NCBI GenBank assembly: GCA_030672365.1
Contig: DAOVGM010000023.1
Coordinates: forward strand, 1 to 46,715
Reading direction: 5' to 3'
Length of the DNA: 46,715 bases
DNA from: Methanomassiliicoccales archaeon
Lineage (GTDB): Archaea; Thermoplasmatota; Thermoplasmata; SG8-5; JAGLSY01
Each line of letters opens with the position of its first letter. Positions within the stretch are counted from its first letter, which is position 1. The notes below the pieces were generated by a model, which ran no database searches, had not been told where the DNA came from, and saw nothing but the letters and a program-made list of their open reading frames with translations. Below, in pieces: positions 14,049 through 22,412 of the stretch. Position numbers and translations under genes: made by a program.

Positions 14049-15878
14049 ATGTTGAACAGAAAGCTCGGTATCATTGATCTATCCAAAAGAAAGGTTAAAA
14101 TTACGCAAACTCCAGACAATCTGAAAAAAGCCTTTTTAGGGGGACGGGGACTTAACATCCATTATCTTTATGATATGGTGAAGTCAGACATCGACCCGCT
14201 CGGACCTGAAAATGTCTTAATTTTCGGGACCGGCTTTTTGACAGGTACCTTGGTTCCGAATTCCAGCCGCTTCAACGTTTCAGCCAAATCACCGGAGACA
14301 GGCATACTCGGAGATGCGAACTGCGGCGGCTACTTCGCAGCAGAACTGCGGTATGCCGGCTTTGACAGACTCATTATCCTTGGCAAAGCGAAGGAACCGA
14401 GCTATCTGCATGTGACAGATGGCACGATCGAGATCAAAGGCGCGAAGGAATATTGGGGGTTAGACACCACAGATGTACAACTGGCCTTCAAGAAAGACCT
14501 CGGTCAAGTGGAGGCCGCGGTGTGCGGTGTGGCAGGCGAGAACCTCGTCAGGTTCGCATGCGTCAGGACTGGGGTGAAAAACGCTGCCGGCCGCTGCGGT
14601 CTCGGCGCGGTAATGGGCTCGAAAAATTTGAAGGCGGTTGTGACCAAGGGAACACAAGGTATCGAGATAGCTCATCCGGAGAAGATGTTCGAGGTTGTCG
14701 AGGAGCTCAAGGATTATTTGATGAGCTCTAAGATCACTCCGATACTCGGCAGTGTCGGAACTCCGCTTCTCTACGAGGTCAGCAATGCATTCGGCGCAAT
14801 AAGAACGAAGAACAGCCAGCTTAACGCCTGGTCAGATACATTGAACGCGGATGTCGTGGAGACCTTCGTGGACAAGATGATAGGATGCTCGTCCTGCTTC
14901 GTCCATTGCCGCCACAGGAACAAGCTCGGCGGCGAGGGCCCGGAGTATACTGCCCTCGGTCTTCTGGGTGCGAACCTCGGAATTGAGGACACGGCACATG
15001 TCATCGAGCTCAACAACATATGCAATGAGCTCGGTCTGGACATATCCTCCTCTGGTACGATTCTCGCGTGGGTGTTTGAGCTGTACGAGCGTGGGATTAT
15101 CGATAAGAAGATGGCCGGCGAGAAACTCCGCTTCGGCGATTTCGAGTTGGCAAAGAGCCTCCTCTATAAAATATCGCGAAGAGAGGGTTTCGGAGACATA
15201 CTGGCGGAGAGCACGAGGAACGTCGAGCGATTTGGTGAAAAATCAAAGGATTACCTCATCGCGGTCAAGGGCTTGCCGCAGAGCGACCCGCACGATGTCA
15301 GATACATGAAAGCGTTCGCGTTGGGAATAGCCACCGCCTCGAGAGGCGCAGATCACCTCCGAAGTAGGCCGACGCTCGAAATATTCTTCAACCTTCCAAA
15401 AGAGGTCAGGGAGCGGATTTACGGCAAGGGCGTGACAAATGACCCGACATCCTATATCGCAAAGGAGAAGCCCGTATATTTCTCTGACAACATCTTCGCT
15501 GCCATCGACTGTCTGGGCATATGCAAGTTCATTTGTCATGGTTTCAACAGCCCGCATTACGTGGACTATGCCTGGATGAAGAAGCTCATTCATTGCACAT
15601 CCGGCTGGCAGTTCAAAGAGAAGGAGATCGAAGCTGTCGGGAAGAGGGTTATCGACATCGAGAGAATGTTTAACACCAGAGAAGGAATCACGCGAAAGGA
15701 CGACACACTGCCAAAACGATACTTCGACGACCCGATGCCCTTGAAGATAGCAAAAGGACATCATATCGACAGGAAAGAATTCGACAAACTCCTCACAAGA
15801 TACTATAAAATTAGGGGTTGGGACAAAGACGGCCAGGTCAAAAAGGAGCGCGTCAGGGAGCTGGAGGCACTGCAATGA
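14049..15878 (+). CDS. Tungsten-type aldehyde:ferredoxin oxidoreductase catalytic subunit
   Basis: 609 aa, standard AOR length. N-terminal domain 'GGRGLNIHYLYDMVK' and 'NSSRFNVSAKSPETGILGD', pterin-binding segment 'GRCGLGAVMGSKNLKAV', and the four [4Fe-4S] ligands C280, C283, C287 in 'CSSCFVHC' and C492 in 'DCLGICKF', all in family positions. It oxidises aldehydes to acids with ferredoxin, or the reverse at low potential. The immediately following four-cluster ferredoxin and preceding MoaD fit an AorAB-type enzyme like that of Aromatoleum, where an FAD subunit provides NAD coupling. Here the 836-aa flavoprotein upstream could fill that role (inference). It is not BamB: no BamC-I set is visible. 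Confidence 0.9.
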   Translation: MLNRKLGIIDLSKRKVKITQTPDNLKKAFLGGRGLNIHYLYDMVKSDIDPLGPENVLIFGTGFLTGTLVPNSSRFNVSAKSPETGILGDANCGGYFAAELRYAGFDRLIILGKAKEPSYLHVTDGTIEIKGAKEYWGLDTTDVQLAFKKDLGQVEAAVCGVAGENLVRFACVRTGVKNAAGRCGLGAVMGSKNLKAVVTKGTQGIEIAHPEKMFEVVEELKDYLMSSKITPILGSVGTPLLYEVSNAFGAIRTKNSQLNAWSDTLNADVVETFVDKMIGCSSCFVHCRHRNKLGGEGPEYTALGLLGANLGIEDTAHVIELNNICNELGLDISSSGTILAWVFELYERGIIDKKMAGEKLRFGDFELAKSLLYKISRREGFGDILAESTRNVERFGEKSKDYLIAVKGLPQSDPHDVRYMKAFALGIATASRGADHLRSRPTLEIFFNLPKEVRERIYGKGVTNDPTSYIAKEKPVYFSDNIFAAIDCLGICKFICHGFNSPHYVDYAWMKKLIHCTSGWQFKEKEIEAVGKRVIDIERMFNTREGITRKDDTLPKRYFDDPMPLKIAKGHHIDRKEFDKLLTRYYKIRGWDKDGQVKKERVRELEALQ

Positions 15879-16333
15879 AGTATCTGTACGTTTACCCTGA
15901 GAAATGTACCGGATGCAGGGAGTGCTCTCTCGCCTGTTCGCTCACCAAATTCGGTGAGTGCAATCCGAAGAAGGCGGCCATTACCGTTATCAGGGACGAG
16001 TTCAACAAATACGAGTTTCCCATTGTGTGCTATCAATGTGAGGACCCGGTATGCTTGAAATACTGCCATCAAAACGCTTACAGCATAGAGGACGGGGTTG
16101 TCATCAGGGACGAGGACAAGTGCATTGGTTGCAGGTTGTGCGCCGTACTCTGCCCGTATAATGCGATAACAGCCATCGACGGCGAGATAATCAAGTGCGA
16201 CCTGTGCGGCGGGGACCCGATGTGCGTTAAATTCTGTACTACCGGCGCAATTGAATACCTGGACGAGACCGAGGAGCTGGAAAAACGGCGGAAGGAAATG
16301 GCGGAAAAGTTCCTGGAGATATCCGGAAAATAA
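15875..16333 (+). CDS. Four-[4Fe-4S]-cluster ferredoxin subunit (AorA/HycB/DmsB-like)
   Basis: 152 aa from the ATG at 15875, which overlaps the AOR stop codon by four bases. Four cysteine motifs in order: 'CTGCRECSLACS', 'CYQCEDPVCLKYC', 'CIGCRLCAVLCPYNAI', 'CDLCGGDPMCVKFC', giving up to four cubanes in the polyferredoxin style of oxidoreductase electron-transfer subunits. It is probably the electron-wiring subunit of the AOR. It is the last gene of the plus-strand operon, with 10 nt to the convergent methyltransferase gene and no clear terminator hairpin in between. Confidence 0.88.
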   Translation: MKYLYVYPEKCTGCRECSLACSLTKFGECNPKKAAITVIRDEFNKYEFPIVCYQCEDPVCLKYCHQNAYSIEDGVVIRDEDKCIGCRLCAVLCPYNAITAIDGEIIKCDLCGGDPMCVKFCTTGAIEYLDETEELEKRRKEMAEKFLEISGK

Positions 16334-16343
16334 GACTTACCGA

Positions 16344-17153
16344 CTATTTTTTCGCCGTATGCCAGCCCCAGACTTGATACAAAGTTGAAAATCCGTTATC
16401 TCGTATGTGGTCAAGAAGCGCATCCAGCAATTTTAATCGCTCTTCATATGGGGTCTTTGGATAAAGACCGGCGGACTGTGCCGGAATGCTGTAAAAATCT
16501 TTTACCTCGTCTCTAGTCATTTCTATGGATGAATCGCCTCCACGAATATCCCCGAATCCAACCTCACCAAGGGTCTCTGGCAGCGTCCGGAGGTCCACGA
16601 TTTTCCGTCCGTAAGGTGCAAACTCCAGCCCGTCTTCGTTGGCTGACATAAATAGGTTTCCGCCGTCAATCTCACCGAACATCCCGATAAGATAGTTCAT
16701 TCCCACAATTCCGCCGGAATCCAATACTTCAAAAGCGGCGTGAAGGGTCCGGTCGAGGTCAGGTATCAGGAAGATACTGGCGTTGTATAATATAACATCA
16801 ACTTTGAAATTTATATGCTCTTCAAGTTTTTCCGCATCACACAAGACGAATTCAGTGTTGGGCACATCACTTGATTTATCCTCCGCCACGCCCAACATCA
16901 TCTCTGAAAAATCTATACCAATGACTTTTCCTTCCTTTCCGACAAGCTTTGCCAAAGCCAAGGTGGAGGCTCCGGTACCGCACCCTATATCGCACACACA
17001 CATCCCTTTTCGGATGCCGCAGACTGTTGCCAGCTCATAGGTGAGATTGTCGAAAAAACCGTATTTTTTTTCGAAGAGTTCATATGATTCCACAGATTTG
17101 TCAAAGTTGGAGCAGATGATTTGTTTTATGAATTCAGGGTCTTTAGTAGTCAT
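16344..17153 (-). CDS. Class I SAM-dependent methyltransferase
   Basis: 269 aa; ATG with GGAG 8 nt upstream. Motif I 'CDIGCGTGASTLALAKLVG', motif II 'GKVIGIDFSEMMLGVAE', then 'FVLCDAEKLEEH', motif IV 'DVILYNASIFLIPDL' and post-I 'LDSGGIVGMNY': a UbiE/arsenite-methyltransferase-like Rossmann fold (Methyltransf_11/25 type). The C-terminal 90 residues are lineage-specific, so the substrate cannot be named. It lies 33 nt downstream of the AAA/TPR gene on the same strand, possibly co-transcribed, and converges with the AOR operon. Confidence 0.85.
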   Translation of the reverse strand: MTTKDPEFIKQIICSNFDKSVESYELFEKKYGFFDNLTYELATVCGIRKGMCVCDIGCGTGASTLALAKLVGKEGKVIGIDFSEMMLGVAEDKSSDVPNTEFVLCDAEKLEEHINFKVDVILYNASIFLIPDLDRTLHAAFEVLDSGGIVGMNYLIGMFGEIDGGNLFMSANEDGLEFAPYGRKIVDLRTLPETLGEVGFGDIRGGDSSIEMTRDEVKDFYSIPAQSAGLYPKTPYEERLKLLDALLDHIRDNGFSTLYQVWGWHTAKK

Positions 17154-17186
17154 TAATTATTCTCCAACTGCTCAAAACGCTTTGGT

Positions 17187-20141
17187 CTATAGTTCCTCCA
17201 GTGCCTTCCTGCACTTCTCGGCCCTGTGCTTCGAGCCCATTTCCTCAAACATCGAGAGGGCCTTTTCAAGGTGCTCCTTGGCCTTGGCGGTTTCTCCTTT
17301 AGTTTTGAAGAGGAGGCCATACTCATAGAAAAGGCGTGCCAGTTCTTCTTTATTATCAAACTCTTTGATAATTGATTTGGCTTTCTCGAACTCTTCAATA
17401 GATTTGTCCCAATCTTTCTTTTCCCGATAGACCATCCCAAGTACACGATGGCTAATGCCCTCTTCCGTATTCGCCCCGATTTCAACTGATGTCTCAATAG
17501 CTTTTTCTGCGTTTTCGAGTGCTCTCTCAACCTCTCCTAAATCCAGATATGTTGTCGCTAGGCCACGGTAGTTATGAACAGAGAGTTTTTTCTCTCCGAT
17601 TTCCAAACAAATTACTAGGCTCTGCTGGTAGTACTTCAAGGATTTATCTGGGTGGTCTTTACCTATATACACCTCGCCGATGTTACTATAGGTGCTAGCC
17701 ATGAGTTGTTTATCGCCCATTTTTTTGCATATATCCCGGCTCTCCTCGTACATCTCTAACGCGCCATCGTAGTCCCCTCTAGCATAAGCAATGGTCCCCA
17801 TGTTGCCATAGGTTTTAGCCATGCTGCGCTTGTCACCTAGATCCATGAATATCCGTAGGCTCTTCTCATATAGCTCCAGCGTGCGATCGTAATCTCCTCT
17901 GATTTCGGCAATTATTCCCATGTTGCCATAGGTCTTAGCCAAGCCTTGCTTGTCACCCAGACCCTTGTAAATCTGGAGACTTTTCTCCCAAAGCTCTAGC
18001 GTGCCATCGTAATCTCCTCTGTCACTGGCAATTATTCCCATGTTGCCATAGGTCTTGGCCATGCTGCGCCTGTCCCCCAGTTCTTCGTATATGCGCAGAC
18101 TCTTCTCGTACAGCTCTAACGCGCCATCATAATCGCCTCTGGTTCTAGCAATTACTCCCATGCTGTTGTAGGTTTTGGCCATGCCTTGCCCGTCCTCTAG
18201 CTCCTCTTTTATCCGCAGGCTCCTCTCATACAACTCCATGGCGCTATCGTAGTCTCCTCGAAGCTCCTTCAATTTCCCATCTTGGAGTAGTACCTTCGCT
18301 TCCAAGGTCTTGTCCCCACAATCCATAGCATATCCTCTGGCCTGTCCGCTCTCCTCAATAGCTATGTCAACCTCGCCAACGAACTCGTGAATCTTCGAGA
18401 GCCCGAGTAAGGCATCTATCTTCACGCACAAATCCTCTGCGACCTCTAGCGCTCTCTCATATGCCTTTATCGCCTCGTCGGCACCGTAATCTGTCCAGGC
18501 GTGGGCACCCACATCTATCAGATACTTCGCTGCCTTTTCGTTAATGCCAGCCTTGTAATAGTGATGTGCTAGCCCGCTCACCACTTCAACTAGATTTTCT
18601 TTGTTCAGTTCCGCTATCGTGTCAGCAACTATCCTATGATATTCCCTTCTCAGCTCCTCAGAGATGCCGTTGTACAGAACCTCCCTTATCTTACCATGGT
18701 CGAACCTATATTTGTCTTTGAGGTAGTGGATAAGTTTATGGGATTTCTCGATATCGCTCAGGTTCTTGAGGAGCGTGAGCCTTCGCATCTCTGTTGTCTT
18801 TTCTAGGACATCAAGTGAGAACTCCTCGCCCACCACGCTCGCGCACTCAAGTATCTCCCTCTGCTCTTTCCTTAATCTGTCTAAGCGTCTCTTAACAACA
18901 TCATAGACCTTCGTCGGTACATCCAATTTATCAATGTCTGTGACCAATCTCCAGATGCCGTCCTCCCTTCGTGCTATAGCTCCATCCTCGACAAGTAGTT
19001 TTAATATCTCTAGTAGGAAGAAAGGAGTGCCTTCTGTCTCCCTGTAAACCTTGTCCAAGAACCCTTTCTCAAAAGATACTTTCCCAAGGGTGGACTCCAT
19101 GACCTTCTCAGTATCGACCTGGCCTAAGCGTTCCAGAATCATTTTCTCTAACAAGTCCTCCCTGTTCATGTTCTGCATGGCGGTTTCAAGCTGGTGAATC
19201 TTTCCATCCTGGGATTCCATTATGTCCTCTGGTCTATATGTTCCGAGTATCAATGTCTTGTTTTCCTTTGTATTCCGTGCAAGGTAATGAAGCAATGCCA
19301 AAGAGCTGGAATCTGCCCACTGCAAGTCATCTAGGAACAGAAGGTTTGGTTTATCGCTAGATAGCCTTTGGAGCCCAAGAAGCACACTGTCGAATAGATT
19401 TTCTTGGTGAATCTTAGGGTCATCAATGAGGAACCTACCATCGTATTTACCGCTTGTCACTAACTTTGACACTATGTTCTCAACACCCTCAACTTCGTCC
19501 AGGTCTCCATCCCAGTCAGTCAGAAGATTGCCATACTCTTCTTGAACCTCTATCAGTTTTTCCTTCATGTCGTTGACCAGAAACTCATTCAAGCTACCCT
19601 TGGTTACAGTGATCAGGTGCAAACCCTCGCATTCTTCGACCAATATTTTATACTCCTTATATCCCAGTATGTTCAGGCCACCAGTTCGATCGATCTGGTC
19701 GATCATCTGCATTGAATCTTGGACAAAAGTGCCTACGGCCTTCAGCATCGAGGCGAATATCTGCGGGTCAAGCTCTAATTCTTCTCTCTCCGACCTTGTA
19801 ATTAGTAAACCAGCATCGTTCATCAGGTAGGTGGAGACAACTAGCGGTGGCGGGTCCCCCGATATCAGATGGAGTAGGCCAGCTTCCCTGAGAGCTGATT
19901 TAATTGGCATCAGCGGTTCCAGACTTTCAGCCAGGCACCAGCCTTGAATTATCTGAACGCCCTTTGATTCTGCAATCTCAATAAGTTCGGATACCAGGCG
20001 GGTTTTGCCTATACCTGCCTCTCCCGAAATGAAGATGGTGGAGCCTTTACTGGAAATGGCATTGTCTAGAGATTGTTTAAGTTTAGATAATTCCACATCC
20101 CTTCCAACAAGGTCTGGGGTTTTGATGGCTAGCTCTTCCAT
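17187..20141 (-). CDS. AAA-type signalling ATPase with inserted sensory domain and C-terminal TPR array
   Basis: About 984 aa from the ATG at 20141; the frame continues to a GTG at 20204 but that extension is hydrophobic and unsupported. Residues 10-100: 'LVGRDVELSKLKQSL' and Walker A 'GEAGIGKTRL'. Residues about 100-220: an inserted domain with 'MNDAGLLITRSE', 'FASMLKAVGTFVQDS' and DWDGDLD, homologous to the end of the membrane protein at 713-1897. Walker B at 267-273 ('LLFLDDLQWAD'). A winged-helix/arm region follows ('REILECASVVGEEFSLDVL'), then a long TPR array (about 540-980). This is the MalT/adenylate-cyclase-associated STAND layout, usually an ATP-switched signal integrator, but no DNA-binding or cyclase domain is attached. 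It follows the FAD oxidoreductase gene by 68 nt and may sense redox or membrane state (inference). Confidence 0.85.
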   Translation of the reverse strand: MEELAIKTPDLVGRDVELSKLKQSLDNAISSKGSTIFISGEAGIGKTRLVSELIEIAESKGVQIIQGWCLAESLEPLMPIKSALREAGLLHLISGDPPPLVVSTYLMNDAGLLITRSEREELELDPQIFASMLKAVGTFVQDSMQMIDQIDRTGGLNILGYKEYKILVEECEGLHLITVTKGSLNEFLVNDMKEKLIEVQEEYGNLLTDWDGDLDEVEGVENIVSKLVTSGKYDGRFLIDDPKIHQENLFDSVLLGLQRLSSDKPNLLFLDDLQWADSSSLALLHYLARNTKENKTLILGTYRPEDIMESQDGKIHQLETAMQNMNREDLLEKMILERLGQVDTEKVMESTLGKVSFEKGFLDKVYRETEGTPFFLLEILKLLVEDGAIARREDGIWRLVTDIDKLDVPTKVYDVVKRRLDRLRKEQREILECASVVGEEFSLDVLEKTTEMRRLTLLKNLSDIEKSHKLIHYLKDKYRFDHGKIREVLYNGISEELRREYHRIVADTIAELNKENLVEVVSGLAHHYYKAGINEKAAKYLIDVGAHAWTDYGADEAIKAYERALEVAEDLCVKIDALLGLSKIHEFVGEVDIAIEESGQARGYAMDCGDKTLEAKVLLQDGKLKELRGDYDSAMELYERSLRIKEELEDGQGMAKTYNSMGVIARTRGDYDGALELYEKSLRIYEELGDRRSMAKTYGNMGIIASDRGDYDGTLELWEKSLQIYKGLGDKQGLAKTYGNMGIIAEIRGDYDRTLELYEKSLRIFMDLGDKRSMAKTYGNMGTIAYARGDYDGALEMYEESRDICKKMGDKQLMASTYSNIGEVYIGKDHPDKSLKYYQQSLVICLEIGEKKLSVHNYRGLATTYLDLGEVERALENAEKAIETSVEIGANTEEGISHRVLGMVYREKKDWDKSIEEFEKAKSIIKEFDNKEELARLFYEYGLLFKTKGETAKAKEHLEKALSMFEEMGSKHRAEKCRKALEEL
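17651..18250 (-). repeat. Five 120-bp in-frame TPR repeats, several nearly identical
   Basis: Units of exactly 120 bp (40 codons) start near 17651, 17771, 17891, 18011 and 18131; a sixth, diverged unit starts near 18251. They encode '(R)GDYDGALELYEKSLRI' plus 'GDKRSMAKTYGNMGIIA'-type TPRs. The units at 17891 and 18011 are almost identical over 50 bases, implying recent duplication or gene conversion within the array. Confidence 0.85.
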
Positions 20142-20209
20142 TAACAAAAGCAATGCGATTGAGATAGAAAAGGTTTTGGAGCGAAGAATAAAACCCCACT
20201 CCACTCGAT

Positions 20210-21451
20210 TTATCTATCTGTTTGAGGAGAGACAGTATCAGGCGCGATTACTAGGTTATCATCCAACAGCCTGTCTTCGAATTCACTCACATCTTCGCCC
20301 CTTTTCATCAGTGTATAAATGATGCCGGTATTTCGAATGCTACCGATAAACTGGAGTCCCAATATTTTGTTGTCTTTCAAAAGGAGCTTTTTGTGGTAGT
20401 GTGGGGTGGGACGCGATATTGTCTTGCACTTGCCGATGACTTGTGAAGTGGAGCCTACAGCCACTACCGGCGTTTCGAAAATATCCAGCACATTCACCAC
20501 CTCCGCACCCGCATATGTCGCGGGCGCCCCGGCCATGTTCAGGCCTGCAATTCTGCCCTGCTCTATTGCGTTCGGCCAGATGGCAAAGGAGCCCTGTTGC
20601 CCCATGATTTGCTCACGGACTTCCACAATGTCGCCGGCGGCGTAGATGTCTTTCTTGTTCGTCTGCATTGTCGAATCAACTATTATCCCCTTGTTGATTT
20701 CAATGCCAGCGTCTTGTACGATGCCGGTGTTCGGCACAACACCTATCGCAATCACGACCATGTCACATCTTAGTTTCTTCTTTCCGAGAGATACGCTTTC
20801 CACGGTTTTATTGCCGTTAATACTCTTTACGGCATCGTTCAGCACGAGTTTTATGCCGTGTCCTTTGAGGATATTTGCAACCTTTCGGGACATGTCTGGG
20901 TCCAGCATTCTTGACAGGATATCAGGAAGTAACTCCACGATGGTAACCTCAATTCCTCTTTTCCTCAACATCACTGCTGTTTCGATGCCCATGAATCCCC
21001 CGCCCACGACCACGACCTTGTTGACACCCAGTTCCACATGCGCCAATATGTCGAGAGCAGAATCCAGCGTGCCCATAACGTGCACACCCTTTAATTCCAA
21101 CCCAGCTATTTCTTTCGGAATGAGGGGGCTCGCACCGGCTGCGATGAGTAACTTGTCAAATTTGATGTTATCCCCTTTCGCAAGCTTGATTTCCTTTTTG
21201 CGCGGTAATATCCGGATGGCCTCAGTGTTCTTCATGAACTTTGCATTAAGGCGATGATAGAACTTCTTGTCGAAACGAAGTATCGTCTGTTCGTCTGCTT
21301 CGCCGGAGAGCATGTTGGGAAGAGAGCATGGCGAGTATGCTGGGTATTTCTCACGCGAGATTATGGTGATGTCGGATGTTTCGTCAATCTTCCGTATGGC
21401 CTGAAGTGCACTCACCCCGGCACCACCGTTCCCGATTATTACGTAATGCAA
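20210..21451 (-). CDS. FAD-dependent pyridine nucleotide-disulfide oxidoreductase (NADH oxidase/CoA-disulfide reductase-like)
   Basis: 413 aa. Start is a TTG at 21451 with AGGTGGAA about 6 nt upstream; no ATG is available there. FAD motif 'IIGNGGAGVSALQAIRK', single redox cysteine Cys42 in 'YSPCSLPNML' (the position of Cys42/43 in Nox, Npx and CoA-disulfide reductase), NAD motif 'VVVGGGFMGIETAVMLRKRG', and 'IYAAGDIVEV'. The C-terminal dimerisation domain is shorter than in Npx and lacks a rhodanese domain. Reaction options: NADH oxidase, CoA-disulfide or polysulfide reductase, or NADH:electron-carrier reductase. Being 11 nt after the PanE-like gene and in the same operon as the HgdB-like gene, it may supply electrons to, or protect, that oxygen-sensitive enzyme (inference). 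Confidence 0.85.
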   Translation of the reverse strand: MHYVIIGNGGAGVSALQAIRKIDETSDITIISREKYPAYSPCSLPNMLSGEADEQTILRFDKKFYHRLNAKFMKNTEAIRILPRKKEIKLAKGDNIKFDKLLIAAGASPLIPKEIAGLELKGVHVMGTLDSALDILAHVELGVNKVVVVGGGFMGIETAVMLRKRGIEVTIVELLPDILSRMLDPDMSRKVANILKGHGIKLVLNDAVKSINGNKTVESVSLGKKKLRCDMVVIAIGVVPNTGIVQDAGIEINKGIIVDSTMQTNKKDIYAAGDIVEVREQIMGQQGSFAIWPNAIEQGRIAGLNMAGAPATYAGAEVVNVLDIFETPVVAVGSTSQVIGKCKTISRPTPHYHKKLLLKDNKILGLQFIGSIRNTGIIYTLMKRGEDVSEFEDRLLDDNLVIAPDTVSPQTDR

Positions 21452-21462
21452 TGGGATTCCAC

Positions 21463-22410
21463 CTATTTTTTATACTCTGGCAGCTCGACCCCCCTAATCA
21501 GGGAGACGATAGTTGAATTGTATGGTGTTGGTATTCCATGAATCTTGCCGTACTCTACTATCTTGCCGTTGAGAAATCCAATCTCTGTTTGGCTCCCCCG
21601 TTCCACATCCACATGCATGGAGGTCTTGTGATGTCCTGCGTTGTCCAGATAATCCATGCAATGTTCCAGAAATCCAGAGTCATAATGAATGCCAACCGCC
21701 TTGGCAACCCCAATTCCCTCACGCAATAAAGCCTCTACAAGTTCCCTGGTCTCTCCAAATTCCATCATCTGTTTCATTGTTCTTCGTGTGAGAGCACAGA
21801 CAGGACTCAGGGCAGCGTTGAGTATGACCTTCTCCCATTCGTATTTCTTGATTTCCGGGGTGAAAGCAGTCTCCAGGCCCGCTTTAGTGATGACCTCTGC
21901 CAGGTCTTTGGCCTTTTCTTCTGCCATTGGATCAATCATGCCGATGTAATTCGGAGCATTGAAGAATGACATACCGATCTTTCCATTGTCCATGAGGTTT
22001 CCGGCATAGTTGACGACAATCCTCAGTACATTCTCCTTTCCAAAGACGCCCGCAATGACCTCCTCGGTGTCCATGCCGTTCTGGAGGCTGATAAAGGTTG
22101 TGTCAGGTTTCACAACCTTGGCAATCTCCGGTATGACCCTCTCCAAAAGGGATGCTTTGACAGAAACGAATATCGTGTTCACATCTTTATTCTGCAATTC
22201 GTCGATGGAATAGCAGATGTTCTCCTGAGGAAATCTCACGTTCAACTCTCTAAAGCCAGTTAGTGTGAGACCACTCCTTTTTATCTCATCCAAGTGATCT
22301 TCAAGTATATCCACAAGGACAACTTCGTGCCCTGCGTTCGCAAGGTGGGATGCCATGATACCACCCACAGGTCCTACACCAACAACTCCAAATTTATGAT
22401 CATCCACCAT
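21463..22410 (-). CDS. Ketopantoate reductase (ApbA/PanE)-family 2-oxoacid dehydrogenase
   Basis: 315 aa from the ATG at 22410, which has AGGTGG 7 nt upstream; a TTG two codons earlier is possible. NAD(P) loop 'GVVGVGPVGGIMASHLA', 'VSVKA', 'SLQNGMDTEE', the conserved lysine region 'YEWEKVILNAALSPVCALT' and the C-terminal 'VERGSQTEIGFLNGKIVEYG' are all family marks. Classic function: NADPH reduction of 2-dehydropantoate to pantoate. However, the D-mandelate/D-2-hydroxyacid dehydrogenases of this family reduce aryl and branched 2-oxoacids, and this gene is squeezed between an HgdB-like gene (its ATG follows the stop by 2 nt) and an FAD oxidoreductase, which favours a 2-hydroxyacid role. Pantoate synthesis cannot be excluded. 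Confidence 0.82.
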   Translation of the reverse strand: MVDDHKFGVVGVGPVGGIMASHLANAGHEVVLVDILEDHLDEIKRSGLTLTGFRELNVRFPQENICYSIDELQNKDVNTIFVSVKASLLERVIPEIAKVVKPDTTFISLQNGMDTEEVIAGVFGKENVLRIVVNYAGNLMDNGKIGMSFFNAPNYIGMIDPMAEEKAKDLAEVITKAGLETAFTPEIKKYEWEKVILNAALSPVCALTRRTMKQMMEFGETRELVEALLREGIGVAKAVGIHYDSGFLEHCMDYLDNAGHHKTSMHVDVERGSQTEIGFLNGKIVEYGKIHGIPTPYNSTIVSLIRGVELPEYKK

Positions 22411-22412
22411 AT

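Noticed and set aside
14049-15878. BamB catalytic subunit of class II benzoyl-CoA reductase
   Set aside because: It looks like a normal AOR paired with a four-cluster ferredoxin; the BamC-I partner set is absent and a class I enzyme is already encoded in the operon.
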